Positions 9,989 through 20,173 of a DNA stretch of 64,000 bases are shown here, in pieces (positions within the stretch are counted from its first letter, which is position 1; each line of letters opens with the position of its first letter). Made by a program: the position numbers and the translations under genes. The stretch lies in contig NZ_KB235930.1 of NCBI RefSeq assembly GCF_000332295.1, positions 2,313,395 through 2,377,394 on the forward strand, in the 5' to 3' direction. Below the pieces are notes generated by a model. The model made no database searches. It was not told the origin of the DNA and saw nothing but the letters and a program-made list of their open reading frames with translations. Source of the stretch: Fortiea contorta PCC 7126. GTDB lineage: Bacteria > Cyanobacteriota > Cyanobacteriia > Cyanobacteriales > Nostocaceae.

Positions 9989-11140
9989 ATGAAATTAGTT
10001 TGCGCCCAAAGCGACCTCAGTACAAACCTTTCCCTTGTTAGTCGTGCAGTCCCATCACGACCGACACACCCCGTACTTGCGAATGTGCTGTTACAAGCCG
10101 ATGCTCAAACTAACCAAGTAAGCTTAACAGCCTTCGATCTCAGTTTAGGAATCCGTACCAGCTTCACAGCAGAAGTACAGCAAGGAGGAGCAGTCGCCCT
10201 TCCCGCCAAGTTACTTGTAGACATCACCTCTCGCCTCCCTTCCGGAGAAATCACCCTTGATGATGAGTCCACACCCGCAACTGGCGAAGGTTTAACCGTT
10301 ACCCTCACACCAAAAAGCGGACATTATCAAGTCCGAGCTATGGGAGCCGAAGAATTTCCCGAATTACCAGCGATCGAAAATGCCCAAACGCTACAATTAA
10401 CAACCGCAGCTCTCATCGAAGGCTTGCGAGGTTCGCTATTTGCTACCAGTGGTGATGAAACCAAACAAGTACTGACGGGAGTCCATTTAAAAGTTACCCA
10501 AGACGCATTAGAATTTGCAGCCACTGACGGACATCGCCTAGCAGTCGTCGAAACCACTAACGAAGCTGACGACGATGATAGTCACGAAATTGAAGTGACC
10601 GTTCCCGCCAAGGCCCTACGGGAATTAGAGCGGATGTTAGCTCATAGTTCCTCCTCAGACGAACCCATAGCCCTATCCCTATCACCCGGTCAAGTAGTGT
10701 TTGCATGGGCTAATCAACGCCTGACTAGCCGCACCTTAGAAGGACAATACCCAGCTTATCGCCAACTCATACCCCGGCAATTTGAGCGACAAGTCACCCT
10801 AGAACGGCGACAATTCCTCAGTACTCTAGAGCGAATTGCTGTCTTAGCAGACCAAAAAAATAATATAGTCAAAGTGACTATTGACAGTGCATCTCAACAA
10901 ATTACCCTATCCTGCGAAGCTCAAGACATGGGTAGTGGTAGAGAAACAATGCCTGCTCAAATATCTGGAGAAGACATAGAAATTGCCTTTAATGTCAAGT
11001 ATTTGATGGAAGGGTTAAAGGCTTTGCCATCCACAGAAATTCAAATGCACCTAAACCAAAGCCTAACGCCAGTAATTTTTACCCCACTAGGCGGATTGAA
11101 AATGACCTATTTAGCCATGCCTGTACAATTGAGAAATTAG
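9989..11140 (+). CDS. dnaN: DNA polymerase III beta subunit (sliding clamp)
   Basis: A 383-residue protein that forms the ring dimer tethering replicative polymerase to DNA. The start MKLVCAQSDLSTNLSLVSRAVPSRPTHPVLANV and the end VIFTPLGGLKMTYLAMPVQLRN are diagnostic, and three repeated clamp domains of ~125 residues are visible. The length is normal. It is not beside dnaA, as is usual in cyanobacteria. A short hairpin, ACCAAA-CCG-TTTGGT, follows at 11161-11175. Confidence 0.97.
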   Translation: MKLVCAQSDLSTNLSLVSRAVPSRPTHPVLANVLLQADAQTNQVSLTAFDLSLGIRTSFTAEVQQGGAVALPAKLLVDITSRLPSGEITLDDESTPATGEGLTVTLTPKSGHYQVRAMGAEEFPELPAIENAQTLQLTTAALIEGLRGSLFATSGDETKQVLTGVHLKVTQDALEFAATDGHRLAVVETTNEADDDDSHEIEVTVPAKALRELERMLAHSSSSDEPIALSLSPGQVVFAWANQRLTSRTLEGQYPAYRQLIPRQFERQVTLERRQFLSTLERIAVLADQKNNIVKVTIDSASQQITLSCEAQDMGSGRETMPAQISGEDIEIAFNVKYLMEGLKALPSTEIQMHLNQSLTPVIFTPLGGLKMTYLAMPVQLRN

Positions 11141-11186
11141 GCGTCGCTCATTTCAGATTTACCAAACCGTTTGGTAAAGAGGGAGA

Positions 11187-11330
11187 GGCTAGGGGTTAGG
11201 GGCTAGGGACTAGGGAAAAACATAGTTGCTTGTAGCCGACTGATAGTATCTCAATAACAAGAGCTCTAAGGAAAGGCATAGAGGCTAGCTCCTAACCCCT
11301 AATCCCTAGCTTCTAGCCCCTCACCCCTCG
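11187..11330. repeat. Inverted heptamer repeats between convergent genes
   Basis: Units of the type CTAGGGG/TTAGGGG run on the plus strand at 11187-11215, and their complements (CCTAACCCC, CCCTAGC, CTAGCCCC) run at about 11289-11330. The two blocks can pair to form a long imperfect hairpin between the 3' ends of dnaN and the histidine kinase gene. Similar units recur at 24291-24328 and 56719-56752. A bidirectional terminator role is possible but unproven. Confidence 0.7.
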
Positions 11331-11349
11331 TGCTTTAACTGATTACTTT

Positions 11350-14300
11350 TTACTTGACATGTCGCACCGGAATTTCAATCCAAAATTCCGTACCTCTTCC
11401 CAGCTGAGATTCGCATTTAAAAATCCCGCCGTGTTTATCGACAACAATCTTGTAGCTAATTGACAAACCCAAACCAGTACCTTTACCAACTGGTTTGGTT
11501 GTGAAAAATGGATCACATATGCGTATTTTCACGGTTTCGGGAATTCCTGGGCCGTTGTCTGCAATACGAATCAAGACGCTCTCTACTTTGTTTTGCGTCT
11601 CGATGAAGCGAGTAACAATGTTAATTTGATGATGTGATCCTGATTCAGGCTGCTTGTAATCTTCTAAAGCATCAATTGCATTACTCAAAACGTTCATAAA
11701 TACCTGATTCATTTGTCCAGCGTAGCACTCCACCAAAGGCAAATCACCATAATCTTTAATTAGCTGAATCGCTGGACATTCCGGTCTAGCTTTGAGGCGA
11801 TGCTGCAAAATCAGTAGCGTGCTATCAATCCCGTCATGAATATTTACAGCTTTCATTTCTGCTTCATCAAGACGAGAAAAATTCCTTAAACCCAAGACAA
11901 TTTGCCGGATGCGGTCAATTCCCATTTTCATAGAAGCTAGGGTTTTGGGCAAATCTTCAGTGACAAATTCTAAGTCAATGTCTTCTACCCGTTCTTCAAT
12001 CTCTGGGCTGGTGTTACCAGCGTGCTGCTGATAAAGTTCCAGCATTCCTAATAAATCTTCGGCATATTCACTGACATGAGCGAGGTTGCCATAAATAAAA
12101 TTTACTGGATTATTAATTTCATGGGCAATCCCAGCCACCAATTGACCAAGTGAAGACATTTTTTCAGTCTGGATGAGTTGGGTTTGGGCTTCTTGCAAAT
12201 CATGGAATGCTTTCGTTAGCTGTTGTGCTTGCTGCTGAGTTTGAGTGAATAAATTCGCTTGTTGTAGCGCTACCCCCAGTTGGTTAGCAATTTGTGCCAT
12301 AAACTTAATTTCCGAGGCTTCCCAATGACGGGGTGCAGAGTTTTGATAAGCCGCCAATAGTCCCCAAAGTTTTTGACCGATAAAGATGGGTGCAATCACA
12401 TAAGCTTTAGCTTGCAATTGTTCTAAAATTTGAATGTGGCAGTTGCTGTGATTTGCCTGATAAATATCATGCACTGCAAAGGTTTCATTGTGGCGATACC
12501 TCCCACCAGAGTTTTCTTGTAAGTAGGTATCTTTCCAAGCAGTTCTTTGATCTAGTCCCACCAGCTTCACCCAACCTTCATCCACAAACTCAGCAATATA
12601 TTCACCACTCCAATCTGGGTTAAATTGATACACTGCGACTCGATCTGTTTGCAGTGAGTTACACACTACTTGGGTGCTAGCTTGAAAAATTACATTCAAG
12701 TCCAGAGATTCTCTAATTTTGGTAACGACTTCAAATAGTACTCGCTGTTGATCTGCAGCTTGCTGTAAATCGACCGCCAGTTCTTGTGTTTGAGTGAGTA
12801 AATCAGCTTGCTCAATGGCTACACCCAATTGATTAGCAACCTGAATCGCAAATTGGATTTCAGAATCTTCCCAATGGCGAATTCCTGTACATTGATGAAT
12901 GCACAACAAGCCCCAAAGTTGACCATTTTTCATGATGGGGTTAACTATCTGTGCTCTCACATAAAATTGACTGAGGATAGCAATATGACAATCTTGCATC
13001 CTGGCGTTGTCGATGTCAGACACCACATGTATCCGCCCCTGAGTGTATTGAGTGGCGTAATTTTCCCCGAAGCAGTGGTCATGAATCTTTGCTGTTAGGG
13101 CTGAGGGAAGATCTGGAAGTACATTTTCGGTAATGAATTCACCGTTATTAAATTCTGAACCTGAGTCAAAACGGTATACTGCTACTCGGTCAGCATTAAG
13201 AACGCGACGAATCTCGCTAGTTGTTGTCTGAAAGATGGTATCCATGTCCAAGGATTTCCGCATCTTCATGACAACTTCAAATAGTATATGTTGTTGTTCT
13301 ATTGCTTGTTGTAGCTTGGTTGTGCGTTCTTGGACTTGATTTTCTAATTCACTATTGAATGCTTGCACTTGTTGGTATAACTGATATTGCTGAATCGCCA
13401 ATGCAAACACTTGACTGATTTCTTGCGCTAGTTCAATTTCAATTTTGTTCCATTCCCGTGCTTGGGCTGTTTTCGATTCTCGCCAGACTTCAAAGGATAA
13501 ACGAGGGTATAATTGCCGTTTGTCTGAGTCAAACTGACCAGCCCAAAGAGTTTCGGTGTCTATTTCATCTCGGAAAATAGTCAAAAATCCCAGCAATTCT
13601 TGACAGTAGTGGAGTGGAATTACTAGGATGCTGCGAATTTTAGTTTGATGAAAAGCAGCTTGCAAATTTCGCAAGTTGGGGTGGTGATAAATATCAGCGA
13701 TCGCCCAAATATCATACTTACCACATTGGTAATGTTCATCCCAAATCAAATATTGCTCTAAAAATTTATTTTTCGCTAAATGGGGAATGATTGGTTGTTG
13801 ACCATAAGTATAAATTTTGATATTTTCCTCTCCAGATGCCAAACATTCTCTGAAGCTGTTGACAGTTATATTTGGCAGATGAGAAGTTTGATTTTTGATG
13901 CAAAGTCTACCACCAGAACCAGAATATGTAGTGACGATTTCTGCTAAAGCAGGCTGTAACTCAATGGAAGTTAGAGAATGTAGGCGGGTAGCTACGCGGT
14001 TAATGATTGCTTCCCTGCTAGCCTTTTCACGAGCTTGTGTCAGTAAGTTACTTTGGGCGATCGCTATTGCTAGCTGATCCACCACTATCTGCACTGCTTC
14101 AAGTTCATATTCGGAAATTGCAGAAGATTGAGAATGATGAGACACCAATAGTCCCCAAAGTTGCTCTTGATAGAGAATTGGCGCGACTACAGTTGATTTA
14201 ACCCCCATCGCACTTAAATAATCTACATGACAAGGGGCTATGGGTCGATAATGTATATCTTCTGTTTCCAGATTATTTAAATGAATTTGTCCAATTTGGT

Positions 14301-14628
14301 TAGTATCAAGATCAACAACAGAACGCACCCGTGATTTGATGAATAATTCTCGCGCCAGGGGAGGAATATCGTCAGCAGGGAAATTTAGTCCCAGCAACGA
14401 AGGTAAGCGATTTTGATCAATCGACTCAGCAATGACTTGACCACTACCGTCAGAATGAAATTTGTAAATCATTACTCGGTCAGTACCAAGTAGCGATCGC
14501 ATCTCCGTTGCCGTTGTTGTAATAATATCTTCTAACTCTAATGTTTGACGGATACGGTTTGTAATCCGGCGTAATAAAGTCTCTTGCTCAAGACTCACAC
14601 GCACGTCTGATTTTGATATCAGGTTCAT
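11350..14628 (-). CDS. Hybrid phytochrome/cyanobacteriochrome histidine kinase with four GAF-type domains
   Basis: A 1092-residue cytoplasmic photoreceptor kinase. Domain 1 (~15-195) is a PAS-less, Cph2-type phytochrome GAF, with the [10 protein letters not shown] motif and bilin-binding PCHVDYL (Cys133). Domain 2 (~200-425) is PHY-like and carries the tongue pattern WxG...PRLSFEVW. Domain 3 (~455-625) is a cyanobacteriochrome GAF with a DHCF (DXCF) motif at Cys519 and the canonical Cys547 (DCHIAIL). Domain 4 (~645-800) has canonical Cys730 (NCHIQILEQ) and [13 protein letters not shown], as in red/green cyanobacteriochromes. A HisKA domain follows (His836 in AHEINNP), then HATPase_c ([16 protein letters not shown]). 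There is no receiver, so a separate response regulator is needed; none is adjacent. The architecture resembles Anabaena All2699 with an extra GAF. Light sensing is inferred from motifs. Confidence 0.9.
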   Translation of the reverse strand: MNLISKSDVRVSLEQETLLRRITNRIRQTLELEDIITTTATEMRSLLGTDRVMIYKFHSDGSGQVIAESIDQNRLPSLLGLNFPADDIPPLARELFIKSRVRSVVDLDTNQIGQIHLNNLETEDIHYRPIAPCHVDYLSAMGVKSTVVAPILYQEQLWGLLVSHHSQSSAISEYELEAVQIVVDQLAIAIAQSNLLTQAREKASREAIINRVATRLHSLTSIELQPALAEIVTTYSGSGGRLCIKNQTSHLPNITVNSFRECLASGEENIKIYTYGQQPIIPHLAKNKFLEQYLIWDEHYQCGKYDIWAIADIYHHPNLRNLQAAFHQTKIRSILVIPLHYCQELLGFLTIFRDEIDTETLWAGQFDSDKRQLYPRLSFEVWRESKTAQAREWNKIEIELAQEISQVFALAIQQYQLYQQVQAFNSELENQVQERTTKLQQAIEQQHILFEVVMKMRKSLDMDTIFQTTTSEIRRVLNADRVAVYRFDSGSEFNNGEFITENVLPDLPSALTAKIHDHCFGENYATQYTQGRIHVVSDIDNARMQDCHIAILSQFYVRAQIVNPIMKNGQLWGLLCIHQCTGIRHWEDSEIQFAIQVANQLGVAIEQADLLTQTQELAVDLQQAADQQRVLFEVVTKIRESLDLNVIFQASTQVVCNSLQTDRVAVYQFNPDWSGEYIAEFVDEGWVKLVGLDQRTAWKDTYLQENSGGRYRHNETFAVHDIYQANHSNCHIQILEQLQAKAYVIAPIFIGQKLWGLLAAYQNSAPRHWEASEIKFMAQIANQLGVALQQANLFTQTQQQAQQLTKAFHDLQEAQTQLIQTEKMSSLGQLVAGIAHEINNPVNFIYGNLAHVSEYAEDLLGMLELYQQHAGNTSPEIEERVEDIDLEFVTEDLPKTLASMKMGIDRIRQIVLGLRNFSRLDEAEMKAVNIHDGIDSTLLILQHRLKARPECPAIQLIKDYGDLPLVECYAGQMNQVFMNVLSNAIDALEDYKQPESGSHHQINIVTRFIETQNKVESVLIRIADNGPGIPETVKIRICDPFFTTKPVGKGTGLGLSISYKIVVDKHGGIFKCESQLGRGTEFWIEIPVRHVK

Positions 14629-14991
14629 TGCTTATACTTCAATAAAATTTCACAGCAAAAATTTCAATTCGTCAAAATACTTAAAATTTATAAAAACATT
14701 ATTAAATTTATCTAATTCCCTTGTCCTCAGTGAAACTACGGGCAAATACTGTTAGTGTAATAAAATTTATTATTTTATACAAAAAAACATTGAAGCATGA
14801 AAAAATTGATGCTGAATTCTGGCTTCTGAATTCAGAATCAATTATTGGCGAATCTGCATCCTACGCTAAATTAGATATCACCAAATCTTCAATTTAATGG
14901 GGATGCAAAAATGCCGTTTATTCATGATAAATTCTGACTTCTGGCTTCTGAATTATATTTTGATCAAGTTGTCTTACTCTCAACACTAAAC
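14629..14991. other. Intergenic with duplicated TTCTGGCTTCTGAATT motif
   Basis: An AT-rich 363-bp gap upstream of the photoreceptor kinase. The sequence TTCTGGCTTCTGAATT occurs twice (about 14818-14833 and 14939-14954), each within Nostoc-style GAATTC-like repeat text. No gene is seen. The kinase promoter presumably lies here. Confidence 0.5.
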
Positions 14992-16173
14992 CTACATACC
15001 ACTAGCAAAACGAATTTTGAGATAATCATTTTCCATTTTTGCTCCTGCAGGTTGAAGTGCAGCTAAAGCTTGAGGTAAAACCAAATTTCGGCGGTGATTG
15101 CCAATAGTAATATTCAATTCATCGGCAGTTTTGCTCAATTGCACTTGGTTTTTAGGAATCCCCGGTAAGTAAAGTTCCAAGCTATATTGATTATCTTCTT
15201 GGACAACTCTAATAGTTGTTTCTTTGTAATACACCTGGGTAGGATCTTCATCTTTATAAAGAGTTTCTTTCAATCTTTCTAAGGCTGCTACACCGCACAT
15301 TTCCTCAGAAAAAAGCGGTACTTCTTTCACAGGTAAAGGATGAAAGTCATCATGAATTTCTTGGCGATATTCCTGCTGATTCTCTTTCCATCTTTGGAAA
15401 AAAGGATCTTGAACTTCTGGCGGAATAATACGATTAGCTACCACTAAATCCGTGGCTACATTATATAAACTCAAATAAGCATGAGCGCGGAGAGATTCTT
15501 TAATCACCATCTTTTCTGGATTAGTAACTAGCCGCACCGAAGTTTGAGTATTATCAGTTAACACCTTTTCTAGCGCTTCGATTTGTTCATAAAACTCATA
15601 AGGTGCATCCATGACTTCCTTATCTGGTAGCGAAAAACCCGCAATTGGTCGGAAAAGTGGCTCGACCAAAGGTCGTAATGCTACCGAGATATTTTGAAAA
15701 GGTTTATAAAAACGGCGCATATACCAGCCCCCAACTTCAGGTAAACTCAGCAGTCGCAAAGCAGTACCCGTAGGCGCCGAGTCAATAATTAATACCTCAA
15801 ACTCACCTTCATCATAGTGGCGCTTCATTCTCACCAAGCCGAAAATCTCATCCATACCGGGTAGAATAGCCAACTCTTCCGCTTGTACTCCTTCTAAACC
15901 CCGCGCCTGCAAAACCTGAGTAATATAGCGCTTCACCGCTCCCCAATTTCCTTCCAACTCTTGTAAAGCATCGAGTTCCGCACCCCACAAGTTGGGGCGA
16001 ATCTGACGAGGTGCGTGTCCCAGTTCCAAATCAAAACTGTCTGCTAGGGAATGGGCGGGGTCTGTACTTAAAACCAGCGTGCGATATCCTAACTCTGCAC
16101 AACGCAGTCCCGTAGCCGCAGCTACGGAAGTTTTACCCACACCACCCTTCCCTGTCATTAAAATTACGCGCAT
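14992..16173 (-). CDS. Get3d-type ArsA/Get3 ATPase with C-terminal alpha-crystallin-like domain
   Basis: A 393-residue P-loop ATPase of the ArsA/Get3 (SIMIBI) class. It has the deviant Walker [10 protein letters not shown] at residues 8-16, [13 protein letters not shown] (switch I), [17 protein letters not shown] (switch II) and [11 protein letters not shown]. After residue ~325 a small beta-rich domain ([20 protein letters not shown]...LVLPQAL...LKIRF) has the Hsp20/alpha-crystallin pattern. That combination defines Get3d, known from cyanobacteria and plastids, rather than arsenite-pump ArsA. No CXC zinc motif is visible. The client proteins of Get3d are not established; a targeting or chaperone role is inferred. 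Confidence 0.85.
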   Translation of the reverse strand: MRVILMTGKGGVGKTSVAAATGLRCAELGYRTLVLSTDPAHSLADSFDLELGHAPRQIRPNLWGAELDALQELEGNWGAVKRYITQVLQARGLEGVQAEELAILPGMDEIFGLVRMKRHYDEGEFEVLIIDSAPTGTALRLLSLPEVGGWYMRRFYKPFQNISVALRPLVEPLFRPIAGFSLPDKEVMDAPYEFYEQIEALEKVLTDNTQTSVRLVTNPEKMVIKESLRAHAYLSLYNVATDLVVANRIIPPEVQDPFFQRWKENQQEYRQEIHDDFHPLPVKEVPLFSEEMCGVAALERLKETLYKDEDPTQVYYKETTIRVVQEDNQYSLELYLPGIPKNQVQLSKTADELNITIGNHRRNLVLPQALAALQPAGAKMENDYLKIRFASGM

Positions 16174-16304
16174 TGATGATTCTTTCCTGTCTGAGAATTA
16201 TTTACATTTATTTACAATTTAGCTTATATTAGTGGCAAAATTTCCTATTTTTGCACTCTTTCTCTGCGTCTGGGCGTGAGACAAAAAGATATTTAGACAA
16301 AAAC

Positions 16305-16703
16305 TCAATCCTTTAACTGAAAAAAATGCTGTTTAACCACATCTAAACGCGAACAATGCCAATAATCAATATGGGAAACAATTAAACCAGAAGCATTAAG
16401 ACGCAACTCACTCCAGCCAGAAATAGAAATGCGTGGGTTCCAAGGTAGAGGAGTATTCCAACTCAGTGTCCACTCAGTTTTAATGGTGTCTTCTAACAGT
16501 TGAATATCATGCAAATCCATTTTGGGATTTAAAAACCATTTTTGAATAAAATCAATAGTTTGCTGATAACGGTCAACACCACGAAATTTATTCAAAGGGT
16601 CTTGAAAATAAACATCAGTCGCGTAAATACTATAAGTCTGATTAACTGGAAATCTTTGATAGTCTTGTTTCAGAATTTGAATTACATCTTGAGTATTTAG
16701 CAT
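16305..16703 (-). CDS. DUF2358 family protein
   Basis: A 132-residue protein of the DUF2358 family, widespread in cyanobacteria and plants and thought to have an NTF2-like fold. Typical segments are YATDVYFQDPLNKFRGVDRY, WTLSWNTPLPWNPRISISGWSEL and a C-terminal HIDYWHCSRLDV. No signal peptide. It lies on the same strand as Get3d, 131 bp upstream of that gene, and 35 bp after the stop of the next minus-strand gene, so a shared transcript is plausible. The function is unknown. Confidence 0.8.
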   Translation of the reverse strand: MLNTQDVIQILKQDYQRFPVNQTYSIYATDVYFQDPLNKFRGVDRYQQTIDFIQKWFLNPKMDLHDIQLLEDTIKTEWTLSWNTPLPWNPRISISGWSELRLNASGLIVSHIDYWHCSRLDVVKQHFFQLKD

Positions 16704-16738
16704 TGCTTATTGATTATTCATCCCCATTTTTCACAATC

Positions 16739-17302
16739 TTAAATTTCATCCCAGAGGCGCTCTAATTGGCGTCTCCACGCGGCTAGAACTTGTTCTTGAG
16801 CTTCTTGGGTTTGCTCCATTTCTCCTAACAATCCTTCTGTGTAAAACCGTTCTAAGGTTTGCATTGTGGTTTGTAGGGATTGTCCTTGCTGTTTTGCTGC
16901 TTGAATAATTTGGCGGATGCGAGTTTCAATCATGCGATTGAAGACATCATCTAAACCAGCTTGATTGAGGGATATAAGTCGAGCGATCGCCTGAGCTAAA
17001 TCGGCACTAACCAAAGTACCGCTATGATGTTGATATACTCCCCAAATTACGCCTTCATACAAAGCGTAGCGCACTTCCTGAGTGTCATCAAAATTCGCTT
17101 CTAGAAACTGTTCTAAAAATGGTTGGGCTTCTGCTACAGGTACAATTGGTAGCAAAACTCGCACCCAATTATCTTCCTCAGACAATAGTACCAATAAGCG
17201 AAAATTAGGTGTATCTATTTGCCATGAGCCAGGAGCGATCGCATTCACAGCCTCTGCTCCAAATAAATCTGTCAATGTGGTAGCAATTTCTTCAGGTTTC
17301 AT
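16739..17302 (-). CDS. Conserved cyanobacterial hypothetical protein (YbjN/CesT-like fold possible)
   Basis: A 187-residue soluble protein. The first ~110 residues alternate strands and helices (WQIDTPNFRLLVLL, WVRVLLPIVPVAEAQPFLEQFL, VRYALYEGVIWGVYQH) in a pattern reminiscent of the YbjN or type III chaperone fold. The C-terminal ~75 residues are helical and acidic/Gln-rich (EQTQEAQEQVLAAWRRQLERLW). The family is not recognised with certainty. It lies in a run of minus-strand genes with short gaps, so it is probably co-transcribed with the DUF2358 gene. Confidence 0.65.
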   Translation of the reverse strand: MKPEEIATTLTDLFGAEAVNAIAPGSWQIDTPNFRLLVLLSEEDNWVRVLLPIVPVAEAQPFLEQFLEANFDDTQEVRYALYEGVIWGVYQHHSGTLVSADLAQAIARLISLNQAGLDDVFNRMIETRIRQIIQAAKQQGQSLQTTMQTLERFYTEGLLGEMEQTQEAQEQVLAAWRRQLERLWDEI

Positions 17303-17343
17303 ACAATTTTATTTACTTGCAGTTAATGCACATTGTACATTTA

Positions 17344-18270
17344 TTAGCTGGCTTTTTTATAAATTAAAAACACAGAACCAATCGGCCCAAAATTTTCTAC
17401 ATAAATTTTATTCTGGTAATATAACCCCGGAGACATACCCCCATCAAACAAAATACCTTCTTGAATTTTTCCTAAACAATTATTCTTGGCAATACCCGTT
17501 AATACATCGTCAAACATATTTGGTAATAACTCCTGATTCAGTTGCGAAAATTGCATATCTGAATTAGCTTTCTTGTCGTTAACTAACAAAATTACATAAC
17601 CTCGATCAGTAATCGCCGCCATAGAGCGGTTAATGGCACTTCTACAAGCCAATTCTCCTAAATCTCGACAAATATCTTTAAATTCACCGCCGCGATAAAA
17701 TCTCCCATTCCCACCCACTAAATTGTAATTAAGAATTGCTTCTTGTCTTCTACCTGCTTGAATAGTGGCGCGTCTCTCTCTGGGTATACCCCCTGAGATT
17801 CCCAAAGAAGAACGCTTATTTTTAAAGTCTCCAGAATACTCTACACCACGAGAAATATTTAAGCCTTGTGGTTTATCATCAGTGCCTATATAGTCAGCGT
17901 TGATAGCTGCTAAAGGCTTTTGCCTGTTCAATAGAGCATTTTCCTCGGTGATAATTTCTCGAAATTGTTTGGGTATATATTCTTTCCGAAATTTTCCTCG
18001 ATTATCTTTGACATAAAGTCGATGAGATAAACCAACATTAACTTTAAAATCTAATAATTCAGATTTAGGATTAAAAACAATTACATGGTTGATACCTTTT
18101 GCGTCTCTTTTGCCTTGATTATTGGTTTTAAAAAATTCAATACTAAACTTAGCATCATTACCAATACAAGTTTTGGCTACTACTAGCGCTGACTTAGCTT
18201 GACTATCCTTACAACCAGATAACAAACTCATAATTAACATTAAGCCAGATAAAAAGAATAACTTTGTCAT
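17344..18270 (-). CDS. Phosphodiester glycosidase (NAGPA)-domain lipoprotein
   Basis: The ATG at 18270 gives a 308-residue protein with a lipoprotein signal (MTKLFFLSGLMLIMSLLSGC, lipobox LLSGC). The in-frame start 48 bp upstream would add a segment unlike a signal peptide. The mature part matches the NAGPA/phosphodiester glycosidase family: INADYIGTDDKPQGLNISRG, a central glycine-rich strand region, SMAAITDRGYVILLV and a terminal LFDGGMSPGLYY. It is expected to be anchored in a membrane facing the periplasm. The substrate is unknown; related domains cleave sugar-phosphodiester bonds. Confidence 0.8.
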   Translation of the reverse strand: MTKLFFLSGLMLIMSLLSGCKDSQAKSALVVAKTCIGNDAKFSIEFFKTNNQGKRDAKGINHVIVFNPKSELLDFKVNVGLSHRLYVKDNRGKFRKEYIPKQFREIITEENALLNRQKPLAAINADYIGTDDKPQGLNISRGVEYSGDFKNKRSSLGISGGIPRERRATIQAGRRQEAILNYNLVGGNGRFYRGGEFKDICRDLGELACRSAINRSMAAITDRGYVILLVNDKKANSDMQFSQLNQELLPNMFDDVLTGIAKNNCLGKIQEGILFDGGMSPGLYYQNKIYVENFGPIGSVFLIYKKAS

Positions 18271-18371
18271 GAATAAATTCACTAATTGAGTAAATATAAA
18301 AAACCGCCATAGGTTCACTATAGCGGGGAAAGATTTTTGATTTCAATCTGGGGTTAATTTAAAATCGGAAA

Positions 18372-19622
18372 TTAAGACAGCCACTCTAAAACTGCATCTT
18401 CTTTAGTGTTGGTATTGCGAGATGGAGTTTCTCGCTCAAACTTCATGTGAATTGATCTGGTTTGCTCGCCATCAGCAGCCACAGCCAAAATTGGATAATC
18501 AATTAAGCCGTCTTGGAATGACATCTGGAAGCGGAAAGTACCATCTGGGTTCAACTTGATAGGACGACCACCAATACTTACAGTAGCGTCAGGCTCAGTT
18601 GCACCGTAGACAATCAATTCAGCATCCGCAACTAACCAGAACTTGCGAGGGCGTACAGGTACTGCAGAAGCAGAGAAGCCCACGCCTGACATACCCACAC
18701 CAGAAGCGGTTAAGCCGGATACAGTGGGAACCGCCCACATACCTACACCAGAGGGGAAAACGTAGGAACTAAGAGCCTGTTCTGGACGCGCAGAACCAGG
18801 AACTTGCTGCATAGAACCGAACAGAGAACCTGCAATCCTTTGCGCTTCAGCAGATTCCGCCATACCAAAGATTTGGTCATAGATGGGGTTCCCGTCGCCA
18901 TAACCATTAGCGGTTGTAGCAATTTTCTTTGCAGGAGGAACCAATTCATATACAGTCTTCCCGCGCAACTCTTCTTCAAAGTTGACGGTGACGAAGACAT
19001 CTTCAATCCAATCAGAAGGATAGACGGGAGGGATATGTACTCGTGTAGAACGAGCCAACACTAACCAACGTCCATCAACAGTACGATAACCGATATCGAT
19101 CACATAATCGCGATCGCTCACTGGTATTGGTAAATACCATTCTCTCGCTAGCTCATCAGCAGGATATTCCTGGAGACTGTGGGGGCTTTGGTATTCAAGG
19201 TTGATATCTGTAACATCGTAAATCCGCAACGCTAGCTGTTGTCCACCTTGTCGCCGCAGTTCCTCTTTGTGATCATTGGGAATATCCCAGTAAGTGTAAG
19301 CCCACTGCGGGTCACGAGGTAAAAGTACAATCCGGCTTTCACCATAACCAGCAGGTAAATCTGCTAATTCTTCATCAACATCAGCCAGAGAACCACCATT
19401 ACGATCTACTTGACCTAACTCGAATTTTGCTGCTTCCACGGTTTCCTGTGCCTCCAGTGAACGAGATGGGGTGAGCGAGAATTTGCTTCGCTGTACTTCT
19501 TGAATTGATGCTAGCAATTGCGATTTACGCATTCGACTGTAGCGAGAGATGCTATATTCACTGGCAACTTTGCGTAATTGCCGCAAGGTCATCTCTTCTA
19601 GCGGCGGGCGTTCTTTTGCCAT
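18372..19622 (-). CDS. DUF4912 protein with Rho-N/SAP-like N terminus
   Basis: 416 residues. Residues ~8-45 (MTLRQLRKVASEYSISRYSRMRKSQL) match the Rho N-terminal/SAP-like helical motif, which can bind nucleic acid. Residues ~90-215 are the DUF4912 domain, with RIVLLPRDPQWAYTYWDIP and YVIDIGYRTVDGRWLVLARS. A glycine/serine-rich linker (SGLTASGVGMSGVGFSASA) leads to a C-terminal strand-rich region with ELIVYGATEPDATVSIGG. No signal peptide. The role is unknown; the domain pairing is common in cyanobacteria. The 551-bp upstream gap (19623-20173) holds AT-rich DNA and a hairpin. Confidence 0.8.
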   Translation of the reverse strand: MAKERPPLEEMTLRQLRKVASEYSISRYSRMRKSQLLASIQEVQRSKFSLTPSRSLEAQETVEAAKFELGQVDRNGGSLADVDEELADLPAGYGESRIVLLPRDPQWAYTYWDIPNDHKEELRRQGGQQLALRIYDVTDINLEYQSPHSLQEYPADELAREWYLPIPVSDRDYVIDIGYRTVDGRWLVLARSTRVHIPPVYPSDWIEDVFVTVNFEEELRGKTVYELVPPAKKIATTANGYGDGNPIYDQIFGMAESAEAQRIAGSLFGSMQQVPGSARPEQALSSYVFPSGVGMWAVPTVSGLTASGVGMSGVGFSASAVPVRPRKFWLVADAELIVYGATEPDATVSIGGRPIKLNPDGTFRFQMSFQDGLIDYPILAVAADGEQTRSIHMKFERETPSRNTNTKEDAVLEWLS

Positions 19623-20076
19623 TAATTTGGCCTCCAGTAGTATTAAAAGGTAATTGATTTCGCCTGGTTAAAGAATGCGATATAAAGTGTCATCCACCCC
19701 AGATGAATTTCTTATTCCTGACTCCTGGCATTGCCCAGCTTTTAGTTTTTTAATTTGTTGTTAAATTAAAATTCACTCCCTTTTAATTCCTTACTTGTGC
19801 CAAGGTCAGCATTTTTTGGGATTCGGCGGAGCGCTTTTGTTAAATAAATATTAACCAGTAAACCTGGGTTGGGATCAAGGGGTTGCAAAACGTTTTTTTA
19901 CCCTTTTCACGAACTTATCGGTTTTGCGGGGATCGTTTTGTCAGGAAAACATGACATTAAGTCGAAAATGCAGTCATAGCAAGGGTTAATAATATCAAGA
20001 TTTCCTGACAATACTCGTGAACGGCTGAAACACCGCCATCTACAGAACCAGAACACAGTAGACGTACACACTCAAA

Positions 20077-20128
20077 GACACGGCATCAGTCAGGCTCTCA
20101 CAGATATGAGAGTTTTGGACGCCGTGTC
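20077..20128. other. Two-part hairpin downstream of zipN
   Basis: Outer arms GACACGGC (20077-20084) and GCCGTGTC (20121-20128) enclose an inner hairpin CTCTCA-CAGATA-TGAGAG (20095-20112). It lies 45 bp beyond the zipN stop. It could terminate or stabilise zipN mRNA, but no U-tract follows on the minus strand, so the function is open. Confidence 0.6.
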
Positions 20129-20173
20129 CTACCATTGGGATATTTAATCGCTATTTCCTTTTGTAGACGTTAA

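Noticed and set aside
14992-16173. Arsenite efflux ATPase ArsA
   Set aside because: Single ATPase domain with an alpha-crystallin-like tail and no arsB/arsR nearby; fits Get3d.
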